Assembly (NCBI RefSeq): GCF_001570945.1
Contig: NZ_BCSQ01000023.1
Span: 1 to 50,014 of the forward strand
From: Janibacter anophelis NBRC 107843
Lineage (GTDB): Bacteria; Actinomycetota; Actinomycetes; Actinomycetales; Dermatophilaceae
DNA: 50,014 nucleotides
Reading direction: 5' to 3'
Position numbers and translations under genes: made by a program. The notes beneath the pieces were generated by a model. It was not told the origin of the DNA. It saw nothing but the letters and a program-made list of their open reading frames with translations, and searched no databases. Below, piece by piece: positions 38,179 to 46,315 of the stretch. Within the stretch, counting starts at the first letter, position 1. Each line of letters opens with the position of its first letter.

Positions 38179-39777
38179 GTGATCACAGCCAGCGGCATCG
38201 AGCTGCGCGCGGGATCGCGGATCCTGCTCGAGGACGCCTCCTTCCGCGTGGCCGCGGGGGACCGGGTCGGCCTCGTCGGGCGCAATGGCGCCGGCAAGAC
38301 GACCCTGACCAAGGTGCTCGCGGGGGAGGGGCAGGCCGCGGCCGGCTCGGTCACCTCGAGCGGCGGCATCGGCTACCTCCCGCAGGACCCGCGCACGGGT
38401 GACCTCACCGTCACGGCACGCCAACGGATCCTCTCCGCACGTGGTCTCGACCGCATCGTCACCGACCGCCGCACCGCCGAGCAGCGGATGGCCAGCGCCG
38501 ACGCCGACACGCAGGAGCGGGCGATGGCCCGATTCGCCCGGCTCCAGGAGGAGTTCGAGGCGGCCGGCGGGTACGCCGCCGAGTCCGAGGCCGCGAGCAT
38601 CGCCTCCGCCCTGGGCATCGACGAGGCGCGTCTGGACCAGAGCCTCGAGACGCTCTCCGGTGGACAACGACGAAGGGTGGAGCTCGCCCGGATCCTCTTC
38701 TCCGGCAACGAGACCCTCCTGCTCGACGAGCCGACCAACCACCTCGACGCGGACTCGATCGGTTGGCTGCGCGACCACCTGAAGAGCTACAAGGGCGGGC
38801 TGATCATCATCAGTCACGACGTCGAGCTGCTCGAGGTCGTGGTCAACCGCGTCTTCCACCTCGACGCCAACCGCCAGGAGATCGACCAGTACAACATGGG
38901 CTGGAAGAACTACCTCCAGCAGCGGGAGACCGATGAGCGGCGCCGCAAGCGCGAGCTGCAGAACGCGACGAAGAAGGCCGGCGCGCTGCTCGACCAGGCC
39001 GAGAAGATGCGCGCCAAGGCGACGAAGGCCACGGCGGCACAGCAGATGATCAAGCGCGCCGAGCGGATGCTCGCCGGCGTCGAGGGGGAGCGGACCCAGG
39101 ACCGCGTGGCCAAGCTGCGCTTCCCGGACCCGGCTCCCTGCGGGCGGACCCCCCTTCGTGCCTCTGGTCTGTCCCGCTCCTACGGGAGCCTGGAGATCTT
39201 CACCGACGTCGACCTGGCGATCGACCGGGGGAGCAAGGTGGTCGTTCTCGGTCTCAACGGCGCCGGCAAGACGACGCTGCTGCGGATGCTTGCCGGGGTC
39301 GATGCGCCCGACACCGGGCAGGTCGAGCCCGGGCACGGCCTCAAACTGGGCTACTACGCCCAGGAGCACGAGAACCTCGACGTCGACCGCTCTGTCCTGG
39401 CGAACATGAAGTCGGCTGCGCCCGACCTCGGTGAGACCGACGTGCGCAAGGTCCTGGGTTCCTTCCTCTTCACCGGTGACGACGTCGACAAGCCGGCCGG
39501 GGTCCTCTCCGGCGGGGAGAAGACGCGGCTGTCGCTCGCCCTGCTCGTCGTCTCCAGCGCCAACGTCCTGCTGCTCGACGAGCCGACCAACAACCTCGAC
39601 CCGGCCAGCCGCGAGGAGATCCTCGGGGCGCTGTCGACCTTCAAGGGAGCTGTCGTCCTCGTCACCCACGACGAGGGCGCCGTCGACGCGCTGCAGCCCG
39701 AACGGATCCTGCTGCTGCCCGACGGTGTCGAGGACTTCTACAGCGCGGACTACCGCGACCTGGTCACGCTCGCCTGA
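38179..39777 (+). CDS. ABC-F family ATPase (ribosome-associated)
   Basis: Soluble protein with two ABC domains and no membrane segments, of the translation-factor/antibiotic-protection ABC-F family. The start GTG 38179 (VITASGIELRAGSRILLED) has CAGGAG 8 nt upstream. It has 532 residues: first Walker A GRNGAGKTTL (35-44), LSGGQRRRVELA, LLLDEPTNHLD; a charged inter-domain linker, probably coiled coil (ATKKAGALLDQAEKMRAKA); second Walker A GLNGAGKTTL, LSGGEKTRLSLA, LLLDEPTNNLD. It corresponds in position to Rv1473, annotated as a macrolide ABC protein; whether this one gives resistance or has a housekeeping role is not visible. Confidence 0.9.
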   Translation: MITASGIELRAGSRILLEDASFRVAAGDRVGLVGRNGAGKTTLTKVLAGEGQAAAGSVTSSGGIGYLPQDPRTGDLTVTARQRILSARGLDRIVTDRRTAEQRMASADADTQERAMARFARLQEEFEAAGGYAAESEAASIASALGIDEARLDQSLETLSGGQRRRVELARILFSGNETLLLDEPTNHLDADSIGWLRDHLKSYKGGLIIISHDVELLEVVVNRVFHLDANRQEIDQYNMGWKNYLQQRETDERRRKRELQNATKKAGALLDQAEKMRAKATKATAAQQMIKRAERMLAGVEGERTQDRVAKLRFPDPAPCGRTPLRASGLSRSYGSLEIFTDVDLAIDRGSKVVVLGLNGAGKTTLLRMLAGVDAPDTGQVEPGHGLKLGYYAQEHENLDVDRSVLANMKSAAPDLGETDVRKVLGSFLFTGDDVDKPAGVLSGGEKTRLSLALLVVSSANVLLLDEPTNNLDPASREEILGALSTFKGAVVLVTHDEGAVDALQPERILLLPDGVEDFYSADYRDLVTLA

Positions 39778-39817
39778 GTCCGGCTCCACTAAGGGCTGCC
39801 TCGCTCCAGCAGGTGAG

Positions 39818-39840
39818 ATGCATAACGTGCGGTTATGCAT
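39818..39840. promoter_or_regulatory. Candidate operator upstream of sirA
   Basis: A perfect 9-bp inverted repeat, ATGCATAAC-N5-GTTATGCAT, in an AT-rich island. If transcription starts at the sirA GTG (39869), it spans about -51 to -29 and overlaps the -35 region. This is the geometry of a dimeric regulator site, plausibly for sulfur or nitrogen control (inference). Confidence 0.55.
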
Positions 39841-39856
39841 TCCATAAGTGCAGCCG

Positions 39857-39862
39857 TACCAT
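39857..39862 (+). promoter_or_regulatory. Predicted -10 box of sirA (leaderless)
   Basis: TACCAT lies exactly 6 nt before GTG 39869. It favours that start over the upstream GTG 39848 and places the inverted repeat 39818-39840 across the -35. Confidence 0.45.
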
Positions 39863-39868
39863 GGTCGG

Positions 39869-41524
39869 GTGACTGTGACGACCCGCCCCACCCGCAGCAA
39901 GTCCAACGGCGCCTGGGCCGACGGCGACCGCACCCCGCTGAACCACAACGAGGAGTTCAAGCAGGAGGACGACGCCCTCAACGTGCGTGCGCGGATCGAG
40001 GAGGTCTACGCGCGGGACGGGTTCGGGTCGATCGCCAAGGACGACCTGACCGGTCGATTCCGCTGGTGGGGCCTGTACACCCAGCGCAAGCAGGGGCTGG
40101 ACGGCACCCACACGGGTGAGGACGACCTCGACGACGAGTACTTCATGATGCGCGTGCGCAGCGACGGCGGACGCCTGAGCACCGAGCAGCTGCGGGTCAT
40201 CGCCGGCATCAGCACGGAGTTCGCCCGCGACACCGCAGACATCTCCGACCGGCAGAACATCCAGCTGCACTGGGTGCGCATCGAGGACGTCCCGGAGATA
40301 TGGCGTCGTCTGGAGTCGGTCGGTCTCTCGACGACCGAGGCCTGCGGTGACTGCCCGCGCACCATGCTGGGTTCGCCGGTCGCCGGTATCGACAAGGCGG
40401 AGATCGTCGACGGGTCCTCGGCCCTCGACATCATCAAGCGCGAGTACATCGGCAGCCCGGAGTTCTCCAACCTCCCGCGCAAGTACAAGACGGCGATCTC
40501 CGGCTCGCCCGTGCTCGACATCGCCCACGAGATCAACGACATCTCCTTCGTCGGTGTCGTGCACCCCGAGCTCGGCCCCGGCTTCGACCTGTGGGTCGGC
40601 GGTGGTCTCTCCGTCAAGCCGATCTTCGCCCAGCGCCTGGGCGTGTGGGTCTCGCTCGAGGACGTCCCGGCCGTGTGGCACGGGGTCACCTCGATCTTCC
40701 GCGACCACGGCTACCGACGGCTGCGCAACAAGGCGCGGCTGAAGTTCCTCATGGCCGACTGGGGCCCGGAGAAGTTCCGCGAGGTCCTCGAGCGGGACTA
40801 CCTGGGCCGCGCCCTGCCCGACGGCCCCGAGGCGGTGGCTCCTGCCGGCAGCCGACGGGACCACGTCGGCATCCACGAGCAGGTCGACGGGCGCGTCTGG
40901 GTCGGCGCGGCGCCGATCGCCGGCCGCATGACGGGGACCAAGCTCACCCGCCTGGCCGAGCTGGCCGAGTCCGTCGGCAGCGAGCGGGTGCGGTTCACCC
41001 CGCACCAGAAGGTGCTCGTCCTCGACGTGGAGCCGACGCGTGCCGAGGCCCTCGCCGAGGACCTCAAGGAGCTCGACCTCGAGGTCTTCCCGAGCGAGTG
41101 GCGGCGCAATGTCCTGGCCTGCACCGGCCTGGAGTTCTGCAAGCTCGCCCTGACCGACACCAAGAACCGCGCCCGCTGGACCGTCGAGGAGCTCGAGAAG
41201 CGGCTCGAGATCGACGTCCCCTTCAGCATCCACTTCAACGGCTGCCCCAACAGCTGCGCCCGCAGCCAGGTCGCCGACGTGGGCCTGAAGGGCATGCTGG
41301 AGAAGAAGGAGGACGGCAGTCACGAGGAGGTCTTCCAGGTGCACCTGGGTGGCGCCCTCGGTGAGGACACGGCCCTCGCCCGCAAGACGCGCGCTCTCAA
41401 GGTTCGCGGCGACGACCTGCCCGACTACATCGAGCGACTGGCGCGCACCTACCTCGCCCAGCGCGAGGGCGACGAGTCCTTCCGCCTCTGGGTGCGGCGT
41501 GCCGAGGAGGACGACATCCGATGA
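39869..41524 (+). CDS. sirA: Ferredoxin-dependent sulfite (or nitrite) reductase
   Basis: Siroheme and 4Fe-4S enzyme that reduces sulfite to sulfide using ferredoxin; the nitrite reductase NirA is the close relative. I start at GTG 39869 (VTVTTRPTRSKSNGAW), supported by the -10 box; GTG 39848 and 39875 are alternatives. It has 551 residues. Motifs: FRWWGLYTQRKQG, DRQNIQLHWVRIEDV, TTEACGDCPRTM, and cluster/siroheme ligands in CTGLEFC and CPNSC (C-x5-C and C-x3-C). Co-transcription with cysH and a sirohydrochlorin chelatase makes sulfite the likely substrate. Its stop overlaps cysH by 4 nt. Confidence 0.92.
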   Translation: MTVTTRPTRSKSNGAWADGDRTPLNHNEEFKQEDDALNVRARIEEVYARDGFGSIAKDDLTGRFRWWGLYTQRKQGLDGTHTGEDDLDDEYFMMRVRSDGGRLSTEQLRVIAGISTEFARDTADISDRQNIQLHWVRIEDVPEIWRRLESVGLSTTEACGDCPRTMLGSPVAGIDKAEIVDGSSALDIIKREYIGSPEFSNLPRKYKTAISGSPVLDIAHEINDISFVGVVHPELGPGFDLWVGGGLSVKPIFAQRLGVWVSLEDVPAVWHGVTSIFRDHGYRRLRNKARLKFLMADWGPEKFREVLERDYLGRALPDGPEAVAPAGSRRDHVGIHEQVDGRVWVGAAPIAGRMTGTKLTRLAELAESVGSERVRFTPHQKVLVLDVEPTRAEALAEDLKELDLEVFPSEWRRNVLACTGLEFCKLALTDTKNRARWTVEELEKRLEIDVPFSIHFNGCPNSCARSQVADVGLKGMLEKKEDGSHEEVFQVHLGGALGEDTALARKTRALKVRGDDLPDYIERLARTYLAQREGDESFRLWVRRAEEDDIR

Positions 41525-42261
41525 CGAGCACCACCGCCACCGACCGGCTGCAGGAGCTCGCCCGCCAGGGGGAGGAGCGCTTCGCCGCCCTCGAGACCGA
41601 GCTCGGCGCGACCCATGAGGGGCGCGTGGAGCTCGCCCGTGCCGCGCTGCGCTGGGCGCACGAGACCTTCGGTGAGGGCCTGACCGTCGCCAGCTCGATG
41701 GGTGACGAGGTCCTCGTGCACCTCGTCGGCACGACGCTGCAGGACGCGGACGTGTTCTTCCTCGACACGGGCTACCACTTCGCCGAGACGCTCGGCACCC
41801 GGGACGCCTACGACGCGATGCTGCCCATCAGCATCCGCACCATCTACCCCAAGCTGACCGTCGCCGAGCAGGACGCCGAGCACGGACCGCAGCTGCACGA
41901 CCGCGACCCCAATCTGTGCTGCGCCATGCGCAAGGTCGAGCCGCTCAACCGGGCGCTCGAGGAGCACGAGGCCTGGGTGACCGGCATGCGCCGCGAGGAC
42001 GCGCCCACCCGCACCGACATCACGATCGTCGGCTGGGACGACAAGCGCGGCATGGTCAAGCTCAACCCGATCGCCGGGTGGACCCAGGACGACGTCGACC
42101 GCTACGCCGCGGACGAGTCGGTCTTCCTGAACCCCCTTCGCCAGAGCGGGTACGCGTCCATCGGGTGCGCCCCGTGCACCCGGCCCGTCGCCGAGGGCGA
42201 GGACGCCCGTGCCGGACGCTGGTCGGGCACGGACAAGGTGGAGTGCGGACTGCACACGTGA
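41521..42261 (+). CDS. cysH: Phosphoadenylyl-/adenylyl-sulfate reductase, 4Fe-4S type
   Basis: Reduces activated sulfate to sulfite. It has 246 residues. The paired Cys motifs C133-C134 (LCCAMRKVEPL) and C216/C219 (GCAPCTRP) bind a 4Fe-4S cluster, so the enzyme is expected to use adenylyl sulfate (APS) rather than PAPS. The C-terminal ECGLHT carries the catalytic Cys243. PP-loop region: VASSMGDEVLVHLV. ATG overlaps the sirA stop and the stop overlaps the chelatase start, so the three are coupled. It supplies the substrate of SirA. Confidence 0.94.
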   Translation: MTSTTATDRLQELARQGEERFAALETELGATHEGRVELARAALRWAHETFGEGLTVASSMGDEVLVHLVGTTLQDADVFFLDTGYHFAETLGTRDAYDAMLPISIRTIYPKLTVAEQDAEHGPQLHDRDPNLCCAMRKVEPLNRALEEHEAWVTGMRREDAPTRTDITIVGWDDKRGMVKLNPIAGWTQDDVDRYAADESVFLNPLRQSGYASIGCAPCTRPVAEGEDARAGRWSGTDKVECGLHT

Positions 42262-42905
42262 CGACCGTCCTGCTGGCCCACGGGTCCCCGGACCCGCGGC
42301 ACGCACGGACCCTCGAGCGGCTGCGTGAGCGCGTGTCCGGACCCCTCCGGGAGGCCGGACGGGGCGAGACCCGGCTCGTCTACATCGAGCACGACGCACC
42401 CCAGCCGCACGAGATCGGGCCGACCCTGACCGACGAGGTCACGGTCGTGCCGATGCTCATCACCCCTGCCTTCCACGCCCGGGTCGACGTGCCGGCAGCC
42501 GCCCGCGCGCTCGGGTCCGCGGGCGCGCCCGTCGGCGTCACCGCGGCCCTCGGAGGCGACCCCCTGCTCCTCGAGGCGGTCGACGAACGCGCGCGCGCCG
42601 CCGGGCACGGCCCCGAGGAACCCGTCCTGCTCGTCGCGGGTGGCTCGAGCTCTGGCCAGGCCGGGCAGAGCATCCGCACGCTGCTCGACGCCCACCCGCG
42701 ACCGGGCTGGCTGACGATGACGCTCGCGGCCCCCCGAGCCGGTGCCACGAGTGGGCGCGTCGTCGTGCCGGCGACGCTGGCGGAAGGAGTCCTGCACGAC
42801 AAGGTGCAGGCGCTCGCGCAGGCCGCGGGATCCCCCTTCGTCCCCGGGGGGCTGGCGGACACCGACGCGCTGGCCCGTCTCGTCGTGCGCCGCGCCCTCG
42901 GCTGA
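42258..42905 (+). CDS. CbiX/SirB-like sirohydrochlorin chelatase
   Basis: Inserts metal into sirohydrochlorin, most likely iron to make siroheme for SirA. Start GTG 42258 overlaps the cysH stop (GTGA). It has 215 residues with two CbiX-like halves: VLLAHGSPDPRHARTLERL (metal/substrate His) and LTDEVTVVPMLITPAFHARVDVP (second His) in the first, and EPVLLVAGGSSSGQAGQ in the second, where the equivalent His is missing. The sirA-cysH-chelatase order matches nirA-cysH-che1 of M. tuberculosis. Cobalt for cobalamin is the alternative metal but less likely here. Confidence 0.88.
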   Translation: MTTVLLAHGSPDPRHARTLERLRERVSGPLREAGRGETRLVYIEHDAPQPHEIGPTLTDEVTVVPMLITPAFHARVDVPAAARALGSAGAPVGVTAALGGDPLLLEAVDERARAAGHGPEEPVLLVAGGSSSGQAGQSIRTLLDAHPRPGWLTMTLAAPRAGATSGRVVVPATLAEGVLHDKVQALAQAAGSPFVPGGLADTDALARLVVRRALG

Positions 42906-42983
42906 CGCCACATATTCGGGTGCGGGGGAATCCCGCGTGGTGCACGGTGGTTGTCGTCCCGGGACGATGAGGAGAGCGCCACG

Positions 42984-44879
42984 ATGATGACCAACAGCAC
43001 CTGGGGACTCATGCAGTCGATGAGTCGCGGCGACCAGGCGAAGCGGGCCGCACTGCCGCCCGGTACGGCTCGACGCGTCCTCGGGTACGCCGCGCCCTTC
43101 AAGCGCCTCATCGCCGGGTTCCTCGCCCTCGTCTCCCTCGGGTCGCTCACCGTGGTCGCCGTGCCGTTGCTGCTGCAGCGACTCATCGACGACGGGGTCA
43201 TCCCGCAGGACCGCCGGGTGGTCATCACCTTGGCGCTCTTGGTCGCCGGCATCGCCATCGTCGAGGCGGTCACCGCGCTCGTGCAGCGGTGGTTCTCGGC
43301 ACGCATCGGCGAGGGGCTCATCCACCACCTGCGCACCGAGGTCTTCGGTCACGTCCTGCGCCAACCGATCGCCTTCTTCACCCGCGCCCAGACCGGTGCG
43401 CTCGTCAGCCGGCTCAACAACGACGTCATCGGGGCGCAGCAGGCCTTCACCACCGTGTTGTCGTCGGTCGTCAGCAATGTCATCTCGCTCGTGCTGATCC
43501 TCGGCGCGATGTTCGCCCTGTCCTGGCAGCTGACGCTCGCCGCGCTCGTCCTCGTCCCCTTCTTCATCCTCCCGGCGAAGTGGATGGGTCGGCGCCTGGC
43601 CGGCCTGTCCGCCGAGCAGATGAACCTCAACGCCGACCTCGGCAACCAGATGACCGAGCGCTTCAACGTCGCCGGCGCCCTCCTGGTGAAGATCTACGGC
43701 CAGCCCGCCCGCGAGGTCGAGCAGTACGACGCGCGTGCCGCGCGGGTGCGCGACATCGGGGTGCGCATCGCCGTCAACCGCGCCGTCTTCTTCGTCATGC
43801 TCACCCTGCTCGCCTCGATCGCCACGGCGATGGTCTACGGCGTCGGTGGCCTCATGGCCGTCGAGGGCGGACTGACGGTCGGCACGCTGCTCGCCCTCGC
43901 GGCACTCCTCGCGCGCCTGTACGGCCCGCTCACCGCGATTTCCAACGTCCACGTCGACGTGCTCACCGCGCTCGTCTCCTTCGCCCGGCTCTTCGAGCTG
44001 CTCGACATGCCCTCGACGATCGTCGAGGCCGCCGACGCCCGGCCGCTGCCGAGCGGCGAGGCGCTGTCGGTGGAGCTCGACGACGTGCACTTCACCTATC
44101 CGGCCGCCGACACCATCTCGCTGCGCTCGCTCGAGGGGGCGACCACGGGTGACCGCGAGGCCGGAGGGCCTGTGCTGCAAGGGGTCAGCCTGCGTGCCGA
44201 GCCCGGTCAGCTCATCGCGCTCGTCGGCCCCAGCGGCGCGGGCAAGAGCACGATCACCTCGCTCGTCACCCGCTTCTACGACCCGACGAGCGGGGCGGTG
44301 CGCATTGGCGGGCGCGACCTGCGTGACGCGACGCTCGAGTCCGTGTCGGACACCGTGGGCATGGTGACCCAGGAGGCCCACCTCTTCCACGACACGCTGC
44401 GGGCCAACCTCGCCTACGCCAAGCCGGATGCCACCGAGGGCGAGATGTGGGCCGCCCTCGAGTCTGCCCGCATCGGCCACCTCGTCCACGCTCTGCCGGC
44501 CGGCCTCGACACGGTCGTCGGCGATCGCGGCCACCGCCTCTCCGGAGGTGAGAAGCAGCGCTTCGCCATCGCGCGCCTGCTGCTGAAGTCACCGGCGGTG
44601 CTCATCCTCGACGAGGCGACCGCCCACCTCGACAGCGAGTCGGAGGTCGCCGTGCAGCGCGCGCTCGACGCCGCCCTCGAGGGGCGCACGGCGATCGTCA
44701 TCGCGCACCGGCTGTCGACCATCCGGGCCGCCGACCAGATCCTCGTCGTCGACGACGGTCGGGTGGTCGAGCGAGGCACCCACACCGAGCTGCTCGCGAC
44801 GGGTGGGCTCTACGCCACCCTCTACGCGACGCAGTACGACGGCGAGGTCACGAGCGAGGCGGTCGAGGTCACCGGCTGA
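42984..44879 (+). CDS. ABC exporter, fused permease-ATPase (MsbA/LmrA type)
   Basis: Half-transporter that would act as a homodimer. Start ATG 42984 (MMTNSTWGLMQSM) follows GAGGAG; ATG 42987 is equally possible. It has 631 residues: an N-terminal domain with six hydrophobic segments (from about 35 to 330, for example LIAGFLALVSLGSLTVVAVPLLL and VVSNVISLVLILGAMFAL), then an ATPase with Walker A GPSGAGKST, Q-loop VTQEAHLFHDTLRANL, signature RLSGGEKQRFAIA, Walker B AVLILDEATAHLD and switch His IAHRLSTI. An insertion of about 20 residues (SLEGATTGDREAGG) sits before Walker A. Substrate unknown; it may be drug or lipid export. Confidence 0.9.
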   Translation: MMTNSTWGLMQSMSRGDQAKRAALPPGTARRVLGYAAPFKRLIAGFLALVSLGSLTVVAVPLLLQRLIDDGVIPQDRRVVITLALLVAGIAIVEAVTALVQRWFSARIGEGLIHHLRTEVFGHVLRQPIAFFTRAQTGALVSRLNNDVIGAQQAFTTVLSSVVSNVISLVLILGAMFALSWQLTLAALVLVPFFILPAKWMGRRLAGLSAEQMNLNADLGNQMTERFNVAGALLVKIYGQPAREVEQYDARAARVRDIGVRIAVNRAVFFVMLTLLASIATAMVYGVGGLMAVEGGLTVGTLLALAALLARLYGPLTAISNVHVDVLTALVSFARLFELLDMPSTIVEAADARPLPSGEALSVELDDVHFTYPAADTISLRSLEGATTGDREAGGPVLQGVSLRAEPGQLIALVGPSGAGKSTITSLVTRFYDPTSGAVRIGGRDLRDATLESVSDTVGMVTQEAHLFHDTLRANLAYAKPDATEGEMWAALESARIGHLVHALPAGLDTVVGDRGHRLSGGEKQRFAIARLLLKSPAVLILDEATAHLDSESEVAVQRALDAALEGRTAIVIAHRLSTIRAADQILVVDDGRVVERGTHTELLATGGLYATLYATQYDGEVTSEAVEVTG

Positions 44880-44894
44880 GCGACGCCGGGTGAC

Positions 44895-45665
44895 TCAGCC
44901 GTCCTCCTCGTCCCAGATGCGCACCTTCTTCGGCCGGGGACCGACCTGCGTGCCGTCCCTGGCCTCGCGCCGCAGCGACATGACGAGGAAGACCCAGAAG
45001 GCCGGGATCACCAGCCACCACTGGATCGCATAGGCCAGGTGCGGACCGGTCCCGGTGTCGGGGACCTCCAGGGGCTCGGGTCGCTCGGTCCGCGGTTGCT
45101 CGGACTGCAGCGAGAGATAGCCCCCGAGCACGTCCTCGCCGATCCGCTCCGACGCCTCCGGCAGGTGGATGCTCGCGAGCTGGCCGGCCGGCATGTCGCG
45201 GCCCAGGCTCTGCTCGCCCAGCCGGACCCACCCGGTCACCGTCACCTCACCCGTGGGTGGCGCGGGGACGTCGGGGGCGACGTCGGCCCCCTTCGGGCTG
45301 TTGGGGACCCACCCTCGGTCGACGACGAGGACCTGCCCGTCGGCGAGGCGAAGCGGGACGAGCACCTCGTAGCCGTAGCTCCCGGCGAGGGGCCGGTTGC
45401 GCACGAGCAGGCGCTCGTCGGGGACGTACTCGCCCGTGGCACGGACCCGGGTCCACTCGTCCGCGAGCGGCGCCGGCGCCTCACCCAGGACGTCCGTCAC
45501 CGGGACGGGCTCGGCCTCGTAGTGCGCCTCGATCCGGTCGGCCCGGGCGGAGCGGTCCTCGTACTTGCCCCACTGCCACTGGCCGAGCAGCACGCAGGCG
45601 ACCGACGCCGCGATCGCGAGGGCGAACCACCCGAGCCACCTCGGGGTCAGGGCCAATCGCAGCAT
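44895..45665 (-). CDS. SURF1-family cytochrome oxidase assembly protein
   Basis: Membrane protein that helps insert heme A or assemble cytochrome c oxidase. The start ATG 45665 overlaps the stop of the preceding gene as TGATG. It has 256 residues with two membrane segments (about 12-32, GWFALAIAASVACVLLGQW, and 215-235, AYAIQWWLVIPAFWVFLVM) flanking an extracytoplasmic domain. Family motifs: GQWQWGKYEDR, VRATGEYVPDERLLVRNRP, GYEVLVPLRLADGQVLVVDRGWVP. It functions with CtaA and CtaB encoded in the same window. Confidence 0.93.
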   Translation of the reverse strand: MLRLALTPRWLGWFALAIAASVACVLLGQWQWGKYEDRSARADRIEAHYEAEPVPVTDVLGEAPAPLADEWTRVRATGEYVPDERLLVRNRPLAGSYGYEVLVPLRLADGQVLVVDRGWVPNSPKGADVAPDVPAPPTGEVTVTGWVRLGEQSLGRDMPAGQLASIHLPEASERIGEDVLGGYLSLQSEQPRTERPEPLEVPDTGTGPHLAYAIQWWLVIPAFWVFLVMSLRREARDGTQVGPRPKKVRIWDEEDG

Positions 45666-45895
45666 CAGCCGGCGTCGGCGGGGATCTCGTCGACCGCGCA
45701 GGTCGACACGGGGAATCCGCGGACCGCGAGGTGGTCGTGAAGGACCGACTCGTGCTCGTCGCAGGCCAGCCACACCTTGCGGCGGGACTCGTCGTGGATG
45801 CGCGGGTTGCGCCACAGCACGGCCCGGGTCGCGGGCTGGCGGCAGGCCTTACGACTGCAGACGAAGTCGGCCGCGGGCTCGACGTCGGGGATCAT
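45665..45895 (-). CDS. Conserved 76-residue Cys/His protein, probable small zinc-binding protein
   Basis: Actinobacterial hypothetical protein of unknown function, often found before SURF1. It has 76 residues. C13 and C18 (CSRKAC) with C45 and H48 (CDEH) form a likely zinc site; between them is the conserved RNPRIHDESRRKVWLAC. Its ATG overlaps the DUF3099 stop (ATGA) and its stop overlaps SURF1 (TGATG), so the three genes are translationally coupled. I recall homologues labelled acetone carboxylase in databases, which the size rules out. Link to cytochrome oxidase assembly is only by neighbourhood. Confidence 0.8.
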   Translation of the reverse strand: MIPDVEPAADFVCSRKACRQPATRAVLWRNPRIHDESRRKVWLACDEHESVLHDHLAVRGFPVSTCAVDEIPADAG

Positions 45896-46170
45896 TCGTG
45901 GCCCAGCTGTCGACGGTGGTCGGTCACCGGGCCCATCGAGGTGTCCGCGGGGCGCGGACGAACCGCGTTGACGAGGACGACGGCGATGTACGGCAGGACG
46001 ACGGCGAGCGCGACGCAGGTCCAGCGCAGCCAGCCCTCGAAGAAGTACGCACCGACGAAGCAGACGGTCCGCAGAGCCATCGTCGCGAGGTACTGCCGCA
46101 TGCGTCCTGACTGCTCCTCGCGGAGCGAGATCGGGGCGGTCGTCACCGACGGCACGGACGTGTGCGGCAT
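45892..46170 (-). CDS. DUF3099-family small membrane protein
   Basis: Small actinobacterial membrane protein of unknown function. The start ATG 46170 (MPHTSVPSVTTAPISLREEQ) has no Shine-Dalgarno, but TACCCT lies 6 nt upstream, so I infer a leaderless message; the frame is open to 46695 antisense to fabG. It has 92 residues: a short N-terminus, two hydrophobic segments (about 32-50, MALRTVCFVGAYFFEGW, and 52-70, LRWTCVALAVVLPYIAVVLV) and a charged C-terminal tail. It heads the DUF3099-mini-protein-SURF1 run. Confidence 0.8.
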   Translation of the reverse strand: MPHTSVPSVTTAPISLREEQSGRMRQYLATMALRTVCFVGAYFFEGWLRWTCVALAVVLPYIAVVLVNAVRPRPADTSMGPVTDHRRQLGHE

Positions 46171-46176
46171 TGCTTC

Positions 46177-46182
46177 AGGGTA
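46177..46182 (-). promoter_or_regulatory. Predicted -10 box of the DUF3099-SURF1 operon (leaderless)
   Basis: TACCCT on the minus strand lies 6 nt before ATG 46170. It supports that start and a leaderless transcript. Confidence 0.45.
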
Positions 46183-46315
46183 CGCCGCGCGGCTGGGTGC
46201 CGATCCCATGGGGCGGGCTCGGTGCCACGTACCCGGCGGTAGTGATCTAGCGTCGTCCCGAGATGTGACCTGACGCACACGACCACTGACACGACGACTG
46301 ACAAAGGGGAGCAGG

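Noticed and set aside
39848-39868. Start of sirA at GTG 39848
   Set aside because: It would add seven residues and has no ribosome binding site; the TACCAT box 6 nt before GTG 39869 supports the later start. Not fully excluded.
38155-39981. 608-codon open frame on the minus strand
   Set aside because: Antisense to the ABC-F gene; only a reverse-frame shadow.
45665-45895. Acetone carboxylase annotation
   Set aside because: A 76-residue Cys/His protein cannot be a carboxylase subunit; the label is a database carry-over.
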